Source of the DNA: Anas platyrhynchos
Taxonomy: Eukaryota; Chordata; Aves; Anseriformes; Anatidae
NCBI RefSeq assembly: GCF_047663525.1
Contig: NC_092591.1
Span: forward strand, 49,515,501-49,579,500
Direction: 5' to 3'
DNA length: 64,000 nt
Shown: piece by piece, positions 12,701 through 25,179 of the stretch
Layout: every line of letters starts with the position of its first letter
How positions within the stretch are numbered: the stretch's first letter is position 1
The notes under the pieces: model-generated
The model's input: only the letters and a program-made list of their open reading frames with translations
What the model was told of the DNA's origin: nothing
Databases searched by the model: none
Program-made: the position numbers and the translations under genes

Positions 12701-14650
12701 CCTGGTGGTTCGGGGCAGCCTTTCCCCATGCTCACTGAGCAGGGACAGCCTCATTAAGTGTCCTTCTGTGCCCTCCCCTGCCATACGTGCCTAACTCAGT
12801 GCTCCTGACCTCACACTGAACCCCATCCTTCACAGCAATCTGTACCTTAAGGAGCGTGCTTGATACCAGCATCTCTGTGGGATAACCGTGTACAGCTCCT
12901 CACCGGATATTTGCCTGAAAGCAGACATGAGGGTAATTAAAATCTTTATGACAGTAGCTAATTTAGGGTTGTTGGCTGCTAGGATCTTTCTTCCAAACAT
13001 ACTCGGAGAAGTTTCTTGCCCTCGTGCCATTTAAGAATTAATGAATGCTTGCTCACAGCTCTGAGCGAGGACTTGAAGAGCCTGCATCATTTTTCACTTG
13101 AGGGGCTGAAACAGATGGGCTGACAGAGGGATTAAGCTAAGGAGTGTGTTTGTATTCGCAGCCCAAAATGAGATGCCCAGGCTGTTGGGGCTTTTGTTTC
13201 TGTTTTAAATCCCATTCTTTCTTATAACACTATCAGAGCAAACTCCCATTGGCCTCCATTACCGCTGTCAGTGCCCACCTTCCTACGGTCAAATCTTGGG
13301 GTGGCAAGTGGGGCACCTCGAAAAGCCAAATGCAGATAGCTGAAAGCTTGGTTGGAGGGCCCAGGCGAGGTGTTTGGGTGTTCGGTGCCTCTCTGTTAAC
13401 AGAATTGTGGATAAAATCCACAGGATCCTGCTTCTTTGAGGAGGAGACACCCACCTTTTCTTGAATTCCCCAGTTTAATTCTCAACATTACTACTAATTC
13501 CTGCAGGATATATTGCAGAGGTCTGAGTACTTCCCACGTAGGTAAAACACTATAAGGCAGCATCTGGCAAAAGCTTTCCCTTTGTGTCACTGTGTACGAG
13601 ACAGGCAAAGCAGATGGCAGAAATGGTTGTTGTGATGCTGCGCCTTTGCTCGGGACCGTCAGTGCTCCCAAAAGGCCCCACTGCCCGAGCAATCACTCTG
13701 TTTTGGTTTTATTCTGTTCCTTTAAACATTCTGGGATGCTTCGAGCCCGCGGTCGGTCACACAGCCGGCTTCTCAGGGCTGAGGGGGAGACGCAGCTGGG
13801 CCGCTTGCCACTTGGTGACTCTCCAGCCAGAAACTCCTGCCTTGGCTGCAGCTCTTCTGTGACATTTCCTGAGCTGCAAGGAGAGGCAGAAAGGTGAAAT
13901 GGCAAAAGGAAGTGCAAGAGGAGTCTGTGCTACTCTTGTTCCTGTCTGAGATGGATAAAAAAGGCCTGAAAATTGTTACTTCTTCTCCTGCTCAAACAGG
14001 CTCCGTTCTCTCCTTATGCTTTAGCCTTTGAAGCATCAGAAAAGTCAAGACTCATCTCTGCTGCTTTTTCATGTGAAACTGTATGGATATCTCTGATATT
14101 GGCTGCACAGAGCAGGCTGAGATCAATCTTTAGAAAACTGGTATTTTTGTCTACGGCTGTCTATAGGGAGGCTGCATTAAAAATGTACTAACAAACCCCA
14201 GCATTTTAAAGAGCCTAGATAAAATTTACTTCTCTCAGTTAATCGCGCTGTACCTTTATCAGAGATATCATAATCCTATTAGCTCTCAAGCTGTGCATGC
14301 AGGAAAAACAGTAGAGACAAGATCTGAAATTTTTGTGTACAAAATATCTGCTGAAAAACTCCCTCAGAATATCTGTAAAGTGAAAACTCATGTAGGACTG
14401 CTAGGGAAGGAAAGAAAATAAAAAGACATGGGCCCGTTTGGTCCTCTCCTGAGATCATCTCCAGAAACCGGGAAAAGAGCTGTGTTTTCCTCGAGTGAGC
14501 TCAGCTCAGCTCTTACCACGGTGCCATGGCACAGGCTGTCCTGGGAGCTGATGGCCTCTGGCTTTAAGCCCCTGTGCCAATGGCAGCCCCCTCACTGCAG
14601 TGCAAGAGCTTGTGGATTTCCCTGTTCCAGGCCTGTAGGCTAACATACAG
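6720..14650. other. Intergenic DNA, no gene seen
   Basis: Mostly unique and AT-rich. The longest frame, 8976-9377 on the minus strand, has no recognisable domain. A perfect splice-donor-like CAG/GTAAGT lies at 9057-9063 on the + strand but has no credible exon upstream. No PAMR1 exon, expected in this direction from mammalian gene order, could be recognised. Confidence 0.45.
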
Positions 14651-14697
14651 AAAAAAAAAAAAAAAAAAAAAAAAAGAAAAAAATAAAGAAAAAAAAA
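14651..14697. repeat. Poly(A) tract
   Basis: An uninterrupted run of 25 A residues is followed by an A-rich tail with single G and T interruptions. No processed-transcript body is recognisable upstream. Confidence 0.9.
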
Positions 14698-17600
14698 GTC
14701 TTTCGGTCTTCAAAAGACGTTTCTCTGAAGGATAAAGACTCTGATCCCACTGACTGCTATTTCAACATGTTGTGTTGTGTTCCTCTGTGCAACGTGTTGT
14801 CTCAGGGTTGTCTCAGGAGATAGCGTCAGAGATTTCCACCTGGAGCAGCGCCCTGACACTGCCTGATGCAGACTGTCGAGCTGTGTGTGTGTGACACAGG
14901 CAGGCAAGTGAAGCCCTGGCACTGAGGTGTCCTGATGAGCTGGCATCAGCCAAGAGCCCTCGCCCTGAGCAGGGCTGTGAGAAATGCTCTCAGCTGAAAC
15001 ACAAAATCGCACGGAATGAATGTTACACTGCAACCAGGCGGCTTGGTCAGAAAGGATCCCTTCGGCTGGAATGTACCTGGCCACGGTTCTGAGGAAACTT
15101 GGATGAAGTTGTGAAAACCATAAACTGCTTTTTTTTTTTTTTTCATTTACTTGGAAATTGCTGAAACTCGGGGAACACAAATCCACTGAGACAGAAGTGA
15201 AAGAAAAAGGTTGTCATTCTTCTCACTTGCCATTGTGCCCACTTCTTCCCGATGCCTTGCCAGGACACACGTCGAGATGCTGAGCAAGTCCTTGAAGGAA
15301 GGAACACAACTCCCTTTCTTTCTGCACAATGAAAGCTGGTATATTGCTGTGTGACACCAGGCAGTTATTCATCAAGGGTGTTCTTTGCACAAGTGAGAGG
15401 CTTTGTCCAAGAGGACGATGGCTGCGACGCTGATAAAGCTAATAATCTGCAGCTTCTATGTGATGCTTTTCCTCCTCGCCTGCCAGAGGACTTCACAAAG
15501 GATGGCATTCTTATCCTGCCATTATAGAAGAAGGGAACTAATGCAACAAAGAATGAAGAAACTAGTCCAAGATAAGTCAAGGTAAATTGAGGGGAGAGAA
15601 ATAACCACTGTTCTGGTCCTGTCCCCTGCAATCAGCCCACCCACGATGGTGCTGAAGGTGAGAGTTGCTTCCTCAGCCTGGTCTTCAGAGGGAGGAATTC
15701 ACAGCCATGAAATTTCTTCTTCTCCCTCCCTGCTGCCACTAATCCTCATCCCTTTTCCTAATCCTTCTCCTGCTACTAGTCCTCATCCTGACTCCTCTGC
15801 CTGGGACGGGCTCACAGCAAGGGCCGCAGCGTAAGGGCCAGGACAGAGGGGAAAGGCAAATTGTCAGGAGGGGAAAATTGGCCAGCCCAGGGAAGGGATG
15901 CTCAGAGCAGCTGAATGAGAAAAAGAGACGGAGTCACTTGCCCGAGGTTCAGATGTCATTCCCATCGGGTGCTGAGGAGCGGATCTTATGATGTCATTTT
16001 CTTAAATTAAAAAAACAGTTCTACACAAGTCGGGGATTGCTCTGTTTTTACAAGATCTGTCTGTTTCACGGCGACTTCCAAACTGTTACACATAGCTCAT
16101 GAGGAAGCAGCAGTTCCAGGGCCCGGAAGCCCAGGCGCTGAGCTTCGCGAGGGAACATCCTCTCAGTACATTTCCCAACAGGCTGACCCTGGGGCTTCGT
16201 GGCAGTACCCTTGCCAGGCCTCAGCTTGTGCTGAAGCCTCGTCACGACAGATAATGAGAGAGAGAGGCCATGCCCAAATGGGTTACGGTCCCTCTAGTGA
16301 AGACACTTCAGAGCTCAGAGGTGTGGGGAAAGGGGGTGACACGTGAAAGATCTCAAAGGAAGTTTGAGGCAGAGGGGCACACACGTTAAATTCAGATCTG
16401 CTGAGCTGCAGCCGGTGTCCTGCCTTCAGCAGCCCCTGCCTTCAGCTGAGCACTGTCAGACCACGTTACCTATCTCTCCTCTCCAGATGTTTGCTGGAAG
16501 CTGCTGTGCCATGGTGGCTAGAGGCTGAGATCCACAGAGGGAATAAAAGCCACAAAAAAAGCCTCCTCTGGGCCACTCTGGAAGGAAGTCAGAAGGTTTA
16601 CATATGGAAATTATCTGTTTGCCAGGGACTCAGGGGTTGAAGGGAGACCCGTGAAGTGTTGGCGCCCGGGCCAGCGTAAACTGGGCCAAGACCCAGCGTA
16701 TCCTGAACACATACATCATTTTCAACAGGGAGCTGTCAAACAGCACAGAGCCAGTCAGATATCACTGGAGAAAAATCTCTGCTCTTCGGGGACGGGAGGA
16801 ATCTCTCCGTGACTCAAGAGCGGACGGCTTGGCAGCGGCGGCTCGGCCAACTCCTGTCAGTGGATTAACAAATTACGCAGATATGCTCTCCGCTTTGTAT
16901 TTACAGCACATGACTGGAAAGAAGAAGGCGCAGTCGGAAGGGATAATGCGAGAAGAGCTCAGTTTCCACATGTAGTGTCAGCTGGACGGCCAGAAGGGAG
17001 TCTGATGAAAGCCAGCAGCCTGCAGCAGGATGCTGCCTGTCTGTCTACCTCGAGCGCCTATACCCCGGTGTTTAAGGGCATACGATCCCATCTCCTCATC
17101 CCAGATAAGACACAGCATCACAAGCTACTGATATTTCCCTCTAAGTCCCAATGCTTAAGCTAATGCTGAGCCTGTGTCTTTAAGCCCTGTTTGTTGCTCC
17201 TCTCGTTGCCATAGCATTTAGTGTTTCCATGTTGGAGATTTCCTTTTTTTTTTTTTTTTCCAGACATTACCCCATCAGCACAGCTCCAGACCTGGGATTC
17301 CAGCCACTTTTTGGCTAAGAGGAAACTAATTCTTGTTGCTATAAAAGTATCATGCCATGTAAATGCCTGTGGCTCGGATCTAGGTCCCCGTGTCTAGGAA
17401 TAGCAGCACAGCTCTGGGGGAGTGGGAGAGGAGAGGAGAGGAGGGAGCAAGCAGACCTCTGCGCGTCTCATCTCCTTCCTCCGAGTCAACCTGTCCTCCC
17501 CAGGCCAGGAAGAAGAATGGGCCTTCCCAATCTTCCAGCACAGTAGCAAACCCTGTTTGTTTTTTTTTTTTGGCATGAAGGACACTTGCCTCTGGGTTGC

Positions 17601-18000
17601 ACCTGCCTGAGAGGGCCGAGGCCACCAGCCCCACCAGCAGTGCTGACCCACTGTGAGGTCCTGGGCTGAGCTGCAGCTGAGAGAAGATATCCTCTGCTTG
17701 AGTGCAGTGACTCTGAGACAAAAGAAATTGCTCAGTTTGGGCCAGATCCAAAGCCCAAGGCAGCAGGAGCTCATCCAGCCCTTCCAGAGGTGCCGCTCCC
17801 TGGTTAGATGCAGCCCATCCATATGGACTTGGGGCATGAGGTGGGCACGGGACAAAGCGTGGCACCAGAGCCCCCTCCCTTGCGACATCCCCCCTTTGCA
17901 GCCTCATAAAACTGAGTGAAGTCTGCTCCTTGCACTCAGACATTAATGCTGCCCTGAAATCACCACGCTGGCCAGAGCTTCTGCTCGCCTATCCGGAACA
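14698..18000. other. Intergenic DNA, no gene seen
   Basis: Mixed-composition unique DNA with T-runs near 15129-15142, 17244-17259 and 17559-17570. The 187- and 164-codon minus-strand frames at 17380-17943 overlap each other in different phases and have no recognisable domains, so I do not call them genes. Confidence 0.45.
15905..15992 (-). mobile_element. MIR-like SINE relic
   Basis: The stretch around AGTCACTTGCCCGAGG (15932-15947), preceded by an A/G-rich GAAAAAGAGACGG segment, resembles the reverse complement of the conserved MIR core. The copy is short and diverged, so the boundaries are approximate. Confidence 0.4.
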
Positions 18001-18350
18001 CAGAAGTAATGAATGGATATTTAATTGCCGTAGTAAAGTGTCTGCTGATACAGGGATGGAAAATATGAGCTAAGCACAAAGTACCACTAATATTAAGCTA
18101 TTTCTTACAGCATTGTTAGCACTGCTTCGCGCAAATCATTGCTATTGACTCACCCTGGCACACACATTATTTATGCTGCGCAAAGTGTCAATCTGTCACA
18201 TTGCAGCACAGATTGGAAGAATAAGATAAAATGCTCTGGGGAATACGGCGTGAAGCTTTAACTGGCTCCGAGTAACAGCTACCGCTAATTATTAACATTA
18301 TGTGTTCTATTAAATTACATTCCAATAATAAAGCATTTCAGCTACTGTAT
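18001..18350. promoter_or_regulatory. Candidate regulatory block rich in homeodomain motifs
   Basis: This is unique sequence about 7 kb upstream of FJX1. It has a TTAATTG at 18021 and TAATTATTAA at 18286-18295, further AT-rich core motifs, and a GCGCAAATCATTG segment near 18130. It contains no repeat and no open frame. The texture suggests a conserved non-coding element, but conservation cannot be seen from one sequence. Confidence 0.25.
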
Positions 18351-18550
18351 TGTGTCATTGTAGTCCATCAGATGCAGCCGTGCATACCAGTAACGGGTCA
18401 GGAAATTACATGAGAAATGCAAATAATTTAAAAAGTGGGGGGAAATCAAGTTTGAAGCAATACTGTGATGTAAAACAGAACACTTTCTATAGTGTTTTTT
18501 TTTATAACGTCCTATTTTGTGTGAAATTCTGAACACTTTTTTCATTCCAG

Positions 18551-18780
18551 TTCTGTTTGTGAGCCTCGTGGACCTCAAGGAGAAACAAATCCAAGGGCTT
18601 TTCATGAGACTCAAATGGGAAGCGTGGTGCCAAATTCGAATGCTTTTCCTGGTTCCTACCCACTTGTGTTTTCTTGCGGTTTTGGATGAATACTTCCTGT
18701 CTTATACTCATGGGCCATGTTGCTGCACAGGCAAAACCCTTGAAAGAAAGGAATTTCAATAAAGAGCTTGTCGGCCCTAC
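18551..18780 (+). other. Possible 3' terminal exon (non-coding)
   Basis: A pyrimidine-rich acceptor (CTTTTTTCATTCCAG) ends at 18550, and an AATAAA lies at 18758-18763. Together they have the spacing of a small terminal exon. A frame through it is open but shows no recognisable protein. No upstream partner exon was identified, so this may be chance. Confidence 0.15.
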
Positions 18781-20230
18781 TACCATGATTTATTTTTATT
18801 ACCGCTAGTGCTAGAATCCTTTTTTTTTTTTTTTTTTTCTTCTTTCTTTTTCTTTTCACTTTGCACATGAAAGGAAAAAATGTTTCTGGCAAAGGGGAAA
18901 CTGATAAAATCCTCAGGGTGAAGGTCTCATATCTGAACTTTCTTGAAAGCCCAGGAGAAAAGAGGGCTGATGGCAGCAAGATTGAGGGAGCTGAATAAAT
19001 CATGGCAAGGGAGGCAGAAAAGGTTGATGAGCCGTACTGTTCCCAGCGAGCCAGCATCCCCGGGCCCCGCTGCCAGGGCTCTGTGTGACCGTGCAGAAAC
19101 TCGCTGCAGCAGCAGCAAAGAGCCACAGCTCTGAAAAAGCCCAGCCAAGTGCCCTGGCTTCCCCACGGAAACTCTTCAACAGCGGCTGATAAGTCCTGGC
19201 ACAGCCCAAAGCAGGGGAAGGGTTACAGGTGCATGTGTAGGGCAGCCATACAAAAGATCGACACAGTCCCTGACCTTCCCGACAGATTCCCAGCCGGGAT
19301 TTTTACTACCTGAATGGCCCACGGCATTGCATCTCTCCAGCTTTGCCAGGATCTGTAATGAAGCCTGCTCAGCTGGCCAACACGGAGTGCATCAAGTAAC
19401 TAGAGGAGAGTGAGCGCTAAGCAAGGAGATCTGGATCTCATCCTGCCCCAGGCTCCCCGGCAGCTAGTGAACCTGCCCATTTCCAGGCAAGTCAAATTAG
19501 AGCCCGTGGTAAATACCATGGGAATATAAAAGTATTTGGAAAATCAAGATGCGTGTTCAAGCAGTGCCGTCTGGCTCTGCGTAGCAGAACTGTGGTTGTG
19601 AAAATCAAATCACAACTTGGGAAAAACTTAAGCCGCATGCAAAATCCTAGGGTGGATTTTAAAGGATCCTAAAGAGGGTCCTAAATAAGGATCCGTGATG
19701 CATAATTTCACAAAGATTAGAGACATACAACCACGTGTGGAAGATGCATGTGGGAGATCCCTGCCTCACATTTCCTCTTGGTGCAGGGCTCTGCTGCTGC
19801 CCCGCAGGTGATGTGGGGTGGGGGCAATGCAGGGTGCCCTTCTCTTCCCTGAGCTCCCTTCTGTCAGCCCCAGGGTGCGGAGGGTTTCTGTTCCTGCCCC
19901 CTCACCAGCCCACCTCACTGCCCAGCTAATTGCCCCCTCACCTGCTATGCTAATGGCCAAGCCAAATTCAATGTTCTGGTTTTCACCGACAGAAACATCT
20001 CAGACATTTAATAGCAAAGCTCTCCTCCTGCCACGGCTGCCTGAAGGGAAGTGCTGCAAGCAGCCAGCTCTCCTGGAGCAGGGATTGATTTCATCTGCTG
20101 TTGTTTTATTTTAAAGTCGCAGACCCCGGGTGATGTCATGCTTTTGCCAATTACACCCCTGTCAGCACGGCCGGCCCCGTCCAAGAAGAGGGGGTGTCAG
20201 GGGCTCTGAGCTCCAGGAAATGTCCCAGCT

Positions 20231-20264
20231 GGCTCCCGGCTCCCCGTGGCTCCCGGCTCCCCGT
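20231..20264. repeat. Perfect 17-bp tandem duplication
   Basis: GGCTCCCGGCTCCCCGT occurs twice in direct succession, at 20231-20247 and 20248-20264. Confidence 0.9.
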
Positions 20265-22019
20265 GTGTGCACGGGAGGCAGTCGCTGTCCCGTGTCAGAG
20301 CTGACATCCCGACCTGCAGAGCTCCCAGCATGGGGTCCGGCTTTGATTGTGAGATTTGGACTTCCCTACACACCACACACACGACCCCGCAGCCCTTGTT
20401 CTGCCCCAATGTAAAGAAACCTCACCTCCTTGTTCCTGGGGCACAATGTGCATGAAACGTTTCATTTGTCTTTGCACCCTTGACCTGATTTCATCTGGGG
20501 AGGGAAGGAGGCTGACATGGGCCAGTCGTGAGGGAGCTGAGCTCTTTGCTTCTATGCTGGCACTGTGACCATCGAGCTCTACTAAAAGCAATAGATCTTG
20601 GAACAGCTTGGATTTAACTGGTGATTCCTGGCTATACATTAATGACATTTTAACCACTTCCATCCACTCCACAGCATTTGACTGGGAGTAGAAACTCTTA
20701 GACTCGACCTTGACATTTGAACATAATAAAGCCGCTAGGGTGGGTGTTGCACGTTAAATATTATTTTGCTTCCTGAGCAGAATTCACAAGACAGCCCATC
20801 TGAGCCTGTCTCCGCACAGCCTAAACATCACCCTCCCACCTAGCGAGTATCGCACCTTCCTCGGCTTTGGCAGCAGGAGAGGGGAAGCTCCCAAAGACCT
20901 CATGGGGTCTCCTGAGGACCTGGAGAGCTGCGGCTCCTGGAGAGAGGATGGTGCTACAGGGGGCTTGGTCTGCTGGCTGCTCTCTGCTCAGCCCTAGGAC
21001 AGCCTGAGTCCAGGAAGGGTCTGCTCACACCCACTGCAAAGCTTGAAAAAATGAGCACGTGTTATTTTCTCCATGATGCTTTTGCTCATTGGTGCTGTCT
21101 CCTGTTATCTCCTTGCTCTGTTTTTTTGTGTTTTGTGACTCAGTGGAAAGTCAGCTCCCGCGATGGCTAACAAAGAGCAGGAGGAAGAGAGAGCTGACTT
21201 CAGTAACTCATGACCGTGTTTGTTTTTCTCTTCTTTGGGGGATTTGTTTCATGACTCTCGCTAAAGTGTTTACAGAAAGTTTGACAGCTAGGCAGAAAGT
21301 CATTTGCAAGGAAACTGGGATAAATCAAAACAAAAGCGTTGGTCGGTTTCCCAGAGGAAGAAGAGCTCTCTGTAAGGTCCGTGCTGCCCTTCCTCTCCAC
21401 CCACAGGTTGGGGGAGCTCAGATGCAACAGGAGGGAGCAGAGCGGAGATGAGGGCTGAATGAACCAAGGCTGGATGGAGGATGGAGGAACTGGGGAAGCT
21501 CATGTATTCCCCAAACCCTTCTGCTTTTTTCCTTTCTTTAATTTGGTGTCAGTGAGAAGGCAACACAAATCAGGAGTTAACTGCGATGTCAGGGAATAGT
21601 GACAACAGAAATAACACAGCTCTGCTGTGCTGACTTCCTCAAGAGCCCCCCAGCTGCTCCCAGCTGTCCAGAAGAACCCGGAGGCTGCTTTAGATGTCAC
21701 CAGATAAGTTACGGTTACAGCACCCCGTTCTGCAAGGGCAAAAACCGCAGCACGGGCACGCTGCGTGGCTCCCCTCGTGTGGCAGGGAAACGCAGCAGGG
21801 CCAGCCGTAGAAACCAGCCCTGGCACCACCTGTCTGGCAAACTGCTGGGTGCAAGAAAACCTGAGTAAGAGACTTGCTCCCGTGCTTTTCTGTTTCATTG
21901 CTCCTGACGAAAGCCACACGTTGTGCCGCACGTGGTAGGTGCTTTGTCCACTGCTCATGCCTCAGCCTGTGCCGGCCTGAGGCTCCTGGAGGAGCTGAGA
22001 CACATTTGGATGTAAAAAA

Positions 22020-22290
22020 GTGTTATTGTATTTTTAATAAAGCCTATTGAATAAAAAATGGCGCTTAGATATTGGGTAGAGTTGGCTCCTGCCTGCAGTC
22101 CTTAACCTCTGAAGGGTACTTGCCCACTGCCATTTAAATCCCACGCAGCAGCTCTCTTCCGTCCTTCTCTTTATTCAGTCCTTAAGAGAATGCTAGTTAA
22201 ATACCAGATAAGTAAATACGTAATCAATGAGACATTTATTGAATGTTAATGCCGTGTTTAATAAGGCTTAGAAATTTAAATGGGTCACAT
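22020..22290. promoter_or_regulatory. Candidate regulatory block, AT-rich, about 3 kb upstream of FJX1
   Basis: This is an AT-rich island within a GC-rich neighbourhood. It contains several TTTAATAA/TTTATTG-type motifs, TACGTAATCAATGAG near 22218, and AAATTTAAATGGG near 22272. No repeat or coding frame is present. The regulatory reading is inference from texture and position. Confidence 0.2.
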
Positions 22291-25133
22291 TAAGATGTAG
22301 AGTGCACAGCAGGGAAACTTCTCAATGTCACCAGCCCCGGTCACAGAGGAATCATGAGCTGGGGCCTTCGAAACGGGGACAGCTTCGAGGCTCAGGTGTG
22401 GGGGGCTTCTTTTTTCTGCCTCTCACCCCCCAGCAGGAGGGCTCCATACAGAGATGTCTCCACTGCAGGACTGACCACACAGAGATCCCTGTGGCTATGA
22501 GAGCCAAGCTGATAAATGCAGTGAGTCTCAATCTAGGGTGGCCACGGCAGACCCTGTTTATTTTCTGCAGCAAAGACTGAGAGCACCGGTCAATAACTTA
22601 ACAGCTGGAATGCGTAGAAAAGTATTACAATAGGAATCGCAGCCGCAAGCAGGGCTGCCAGCGGAGACGTCTGCAAGGTGGAAATCCCATCACCCGAGTC
22701 ACTCGAAACTGGACAAAAAACGCTGGAGAATGAGGGGCAGGAAGGGCCCCCACAGGGAGGAGAGGAGCGCACCGGCACCAGAGATGGGCCCATACCTGGG
22801 GAGACAGGTACCCCACTCCCTGCTGCCCACCTCCCGGCCTCGCATGGGGACAGAGGGTCCCTGCTTGGAGGGGAAAGGCCGGGGGAATTAAAGCGAAGGT
22901 CCAGGGAATCCATACATCACTTTCTTCTGTGCCTTCCCCTGTGCTCCTGGCAGCCAGAGGGGCTCCTCCGTCCTTGGAGGGGCTCCTGCTGCCCCTGCAG
23001 GCAGCGTGGTGAGAGAGGTTATCAGGGGCCTGGAAAACATCTTGCTATTTAAGCCAGCCCTGTTCCCTGCGCTGCTTGGAGGGAGCCGCACCGCTGGCCT
23101 TATGCTGGTGCAGCTGGGGTTGTTACCTCATGGCTAATTAGAGCGCTTTCACCGGCCCTGCAAAAGCTGCGCCTTTTTAGGACATGCTGAAAAGTTTAAG
23201 ATGTGTCCTGGGTGTAGTTTTGCATTTTTTAACATTTTATGAGCATTTTTTAACTTCCTCTAGCAATAGCAACTCTGCCTTTAGGCTGGCCCCGTTTCTC
23301 CAGGCAAGTCTGGTCCATCCCAGCCTTCAGCTGGGCCCATCCCGGGGCTACCCAGTGCCTGCAGGGGGCATCGAGGGGAAGGGGGCACTGTTTGCAGTGA
23401 GATGACAGATTCTCTCCTTAAAGGCAGTATCTATCTAACGATGCGTATTTTTAATGGGTCTGCAGGGTGGCTCAGGAGGTCTGTGGTCAGCATGGTTGGC
23501 GTTTCTCTTCCAAAAAGACACTGGGTTTCCCCTCTCTCTTCTGTTACACTACATCAGGGCAGGTGCCTGGGCTAGATGTGGCAGCAGCACTGAGCAGTGT
23601 TCTCCGCTCATATGTTTTGGCAGCCAGGAGGAGAGGAGATTTGCTATCAGTGCATACGGCATGAAAATTGCTGGCGACGGGACCTGACCCCTCAGGATGC
23701 CCCATCAGAAAGCAGGGGCATGCACCCGATGCATTATTTATCCTCTCACACGGCGATTACCTTTCATCTCCCTGAATTGCCTCAGCAATTTCACTTGAAA
23801 GCATTCCTTGAGCCTCTTTACTTCCTGGCCTGGAAAAAATGTGCTTTGTGCGATGGATACAGACGCCTGTCCCCAGAAGGGACTGCAGGCTGTGGTCAGC
23901 CGCTCACCACGGCACGGTTTGGCTGGGCCGGACCTGCTGAGGGTGTCCCCCACGCCACCAGCAGTGAGGCCATAGCCTGATGTTGAATGCTCACGTGGAA
24001 AATCCTCCCGGCTGAGCCATCTGCCTCTGTTGGGGCTGGGCTGGCGCAAGGGGTGCTGCTGGCAGAGTGTTTTGGTCCAATTCTGTCACGAGAGCCTGCT
24101 CCTGGGCACCCTGGGGCTGAGGGCATCACCCACCACCTCCCATCTTGGCAGCTCACCTTTAGCAGGGCTGAAAACAAATCCCCTGCCTGGCTGAGCATTG
24201 GCAGGCACCTGACAAGTCTTGTGAATGCTTACAAGAGCCGGGCTCAAGAACTCAAGCACTTCCTCATTTATTGCCTTGATATTAAAGGCAGAGTCACAGA
24301 TATTAAGAACAGGGAGAGGCAGCGTACCGGGGAGATAGGATCTGTGCTGTATGCGGAAATTGCTCGGCTTCGTGTCCTACATGGTGCTTCAGATTGCAAG
24401 AAAAGACCTCAGGAGCCCCATCTGCCAGGGAGCTTTTCTGAGAAACCAGAAGCGGAGCCTAAGCCATAGAAGAGCTCCCTGCTGCGGGCTGAGACACATT
24501 TGTAAAACACTTCCAGAAACTGCCCCGCACCTGAAGGGCCAGGTCCCTAATGCTCACCTCCCTGCTCTGCGATGCCTTCTCCAGCCCTGCCTCCCAAGGA
24601 AATAAGCCAACCCTGCCCTTCAGCCGCTGGGACGCCTCACCACGAGGGCTGCTTGTGTGGAGAGGGATGCTCGTGTAGCGTACAGCGGCACCGAGCACAC
24701 AGCATCTCTCACACCGTGTGCTTGCCAGCAGGGCTTATTCCAGGAGTCCCACCCTTCCCCGGGAGAACCAGGCTGCTTCCCTGGCCGCCCTTCATCCGTG
24801 CTGGAGGCTTTTTCAGCCCCAGCTCTTCCCCCTGGACAGCAGCAGGCCGAGGGCTGAGCCCCTCCTGTTGCTCTCGGTGCTCGGCGGCGGCTGCAGCGGG
24901 GCCCCGGGCCCTGCGGGGGGCGCTGGCGCCTCACGGGGGCGGTCGGGGGGGGCCCGGCCCGGCCCCAGCTCCGCGTCGCCGCTTTTAGGGGCGGTGCCGG
25001 GGGCGGCGCGGGGCCCCCCGCAGCCGGGGCTGGGCGCACAGGGCGCGGGGCTGCCGCCGGGCCGGGGCTGGAGCCAGGACCGGCACCGGGGCTGGAGCCG
25101 GGCTCGCGGCTCCGGGCTCCGCTCCCCGCCGCC

Positions 25134-25163
25134 ATGGGGCAGCGCCGGCCCGGCCCGGCGTGA
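25134..25163 (+). CDS. Upstream ORF of 9 codons in the FJX1 leader
   Basis: An ATG in an excellent Kozak context (GCCGCCATGG) opens a 9-codon frame, MGQRRPGPA, that ends in TGA at 25161-25163. It lies 16 nt before the FJX1 ATG and in a different frame. If transcription starts upstream of 25134, ribosomes would probably meet this ORF first, which would lower or regulate FJX1 translation. Whether it is translated is inference. Confidence 0.45.
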   Translation: MGQRRPGPA

Positions 25164-25179
25164 GGCGGCGGCGGGCGGC

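Larger units (their letters stand above)
18781..24850. other. Intergenic DNA upstream of FJX1, no gene seen
   Basis: Increasingly GC-rich towards FJX1. It holds a T-run at 18820-18838, a 17-bp perfect tandem duplication at 20231-20264, and an AT-rich motif-dense block at 22020-22290. Many overlapping frames of 60-160 codons occur, but none shows a domain or signal sequence that I recognise. Confidence 0.45.

Noticed and set aside
17380..17943. 187- and 164-codon minus-strand frames
   Set aside because: Two overlapping phases with no signal peptide, domain or codon bias. One includes translation of an A/T run.
23990..24006. E-box-like CACGTGGAAAA about 1.2 kb upstream of FJX1, considered as a Notch/RBPJ or Hes site
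   Set aside because: It differs from the RBPJ consensus and is a single short match, which is expected by chance in GC-rich DNA.
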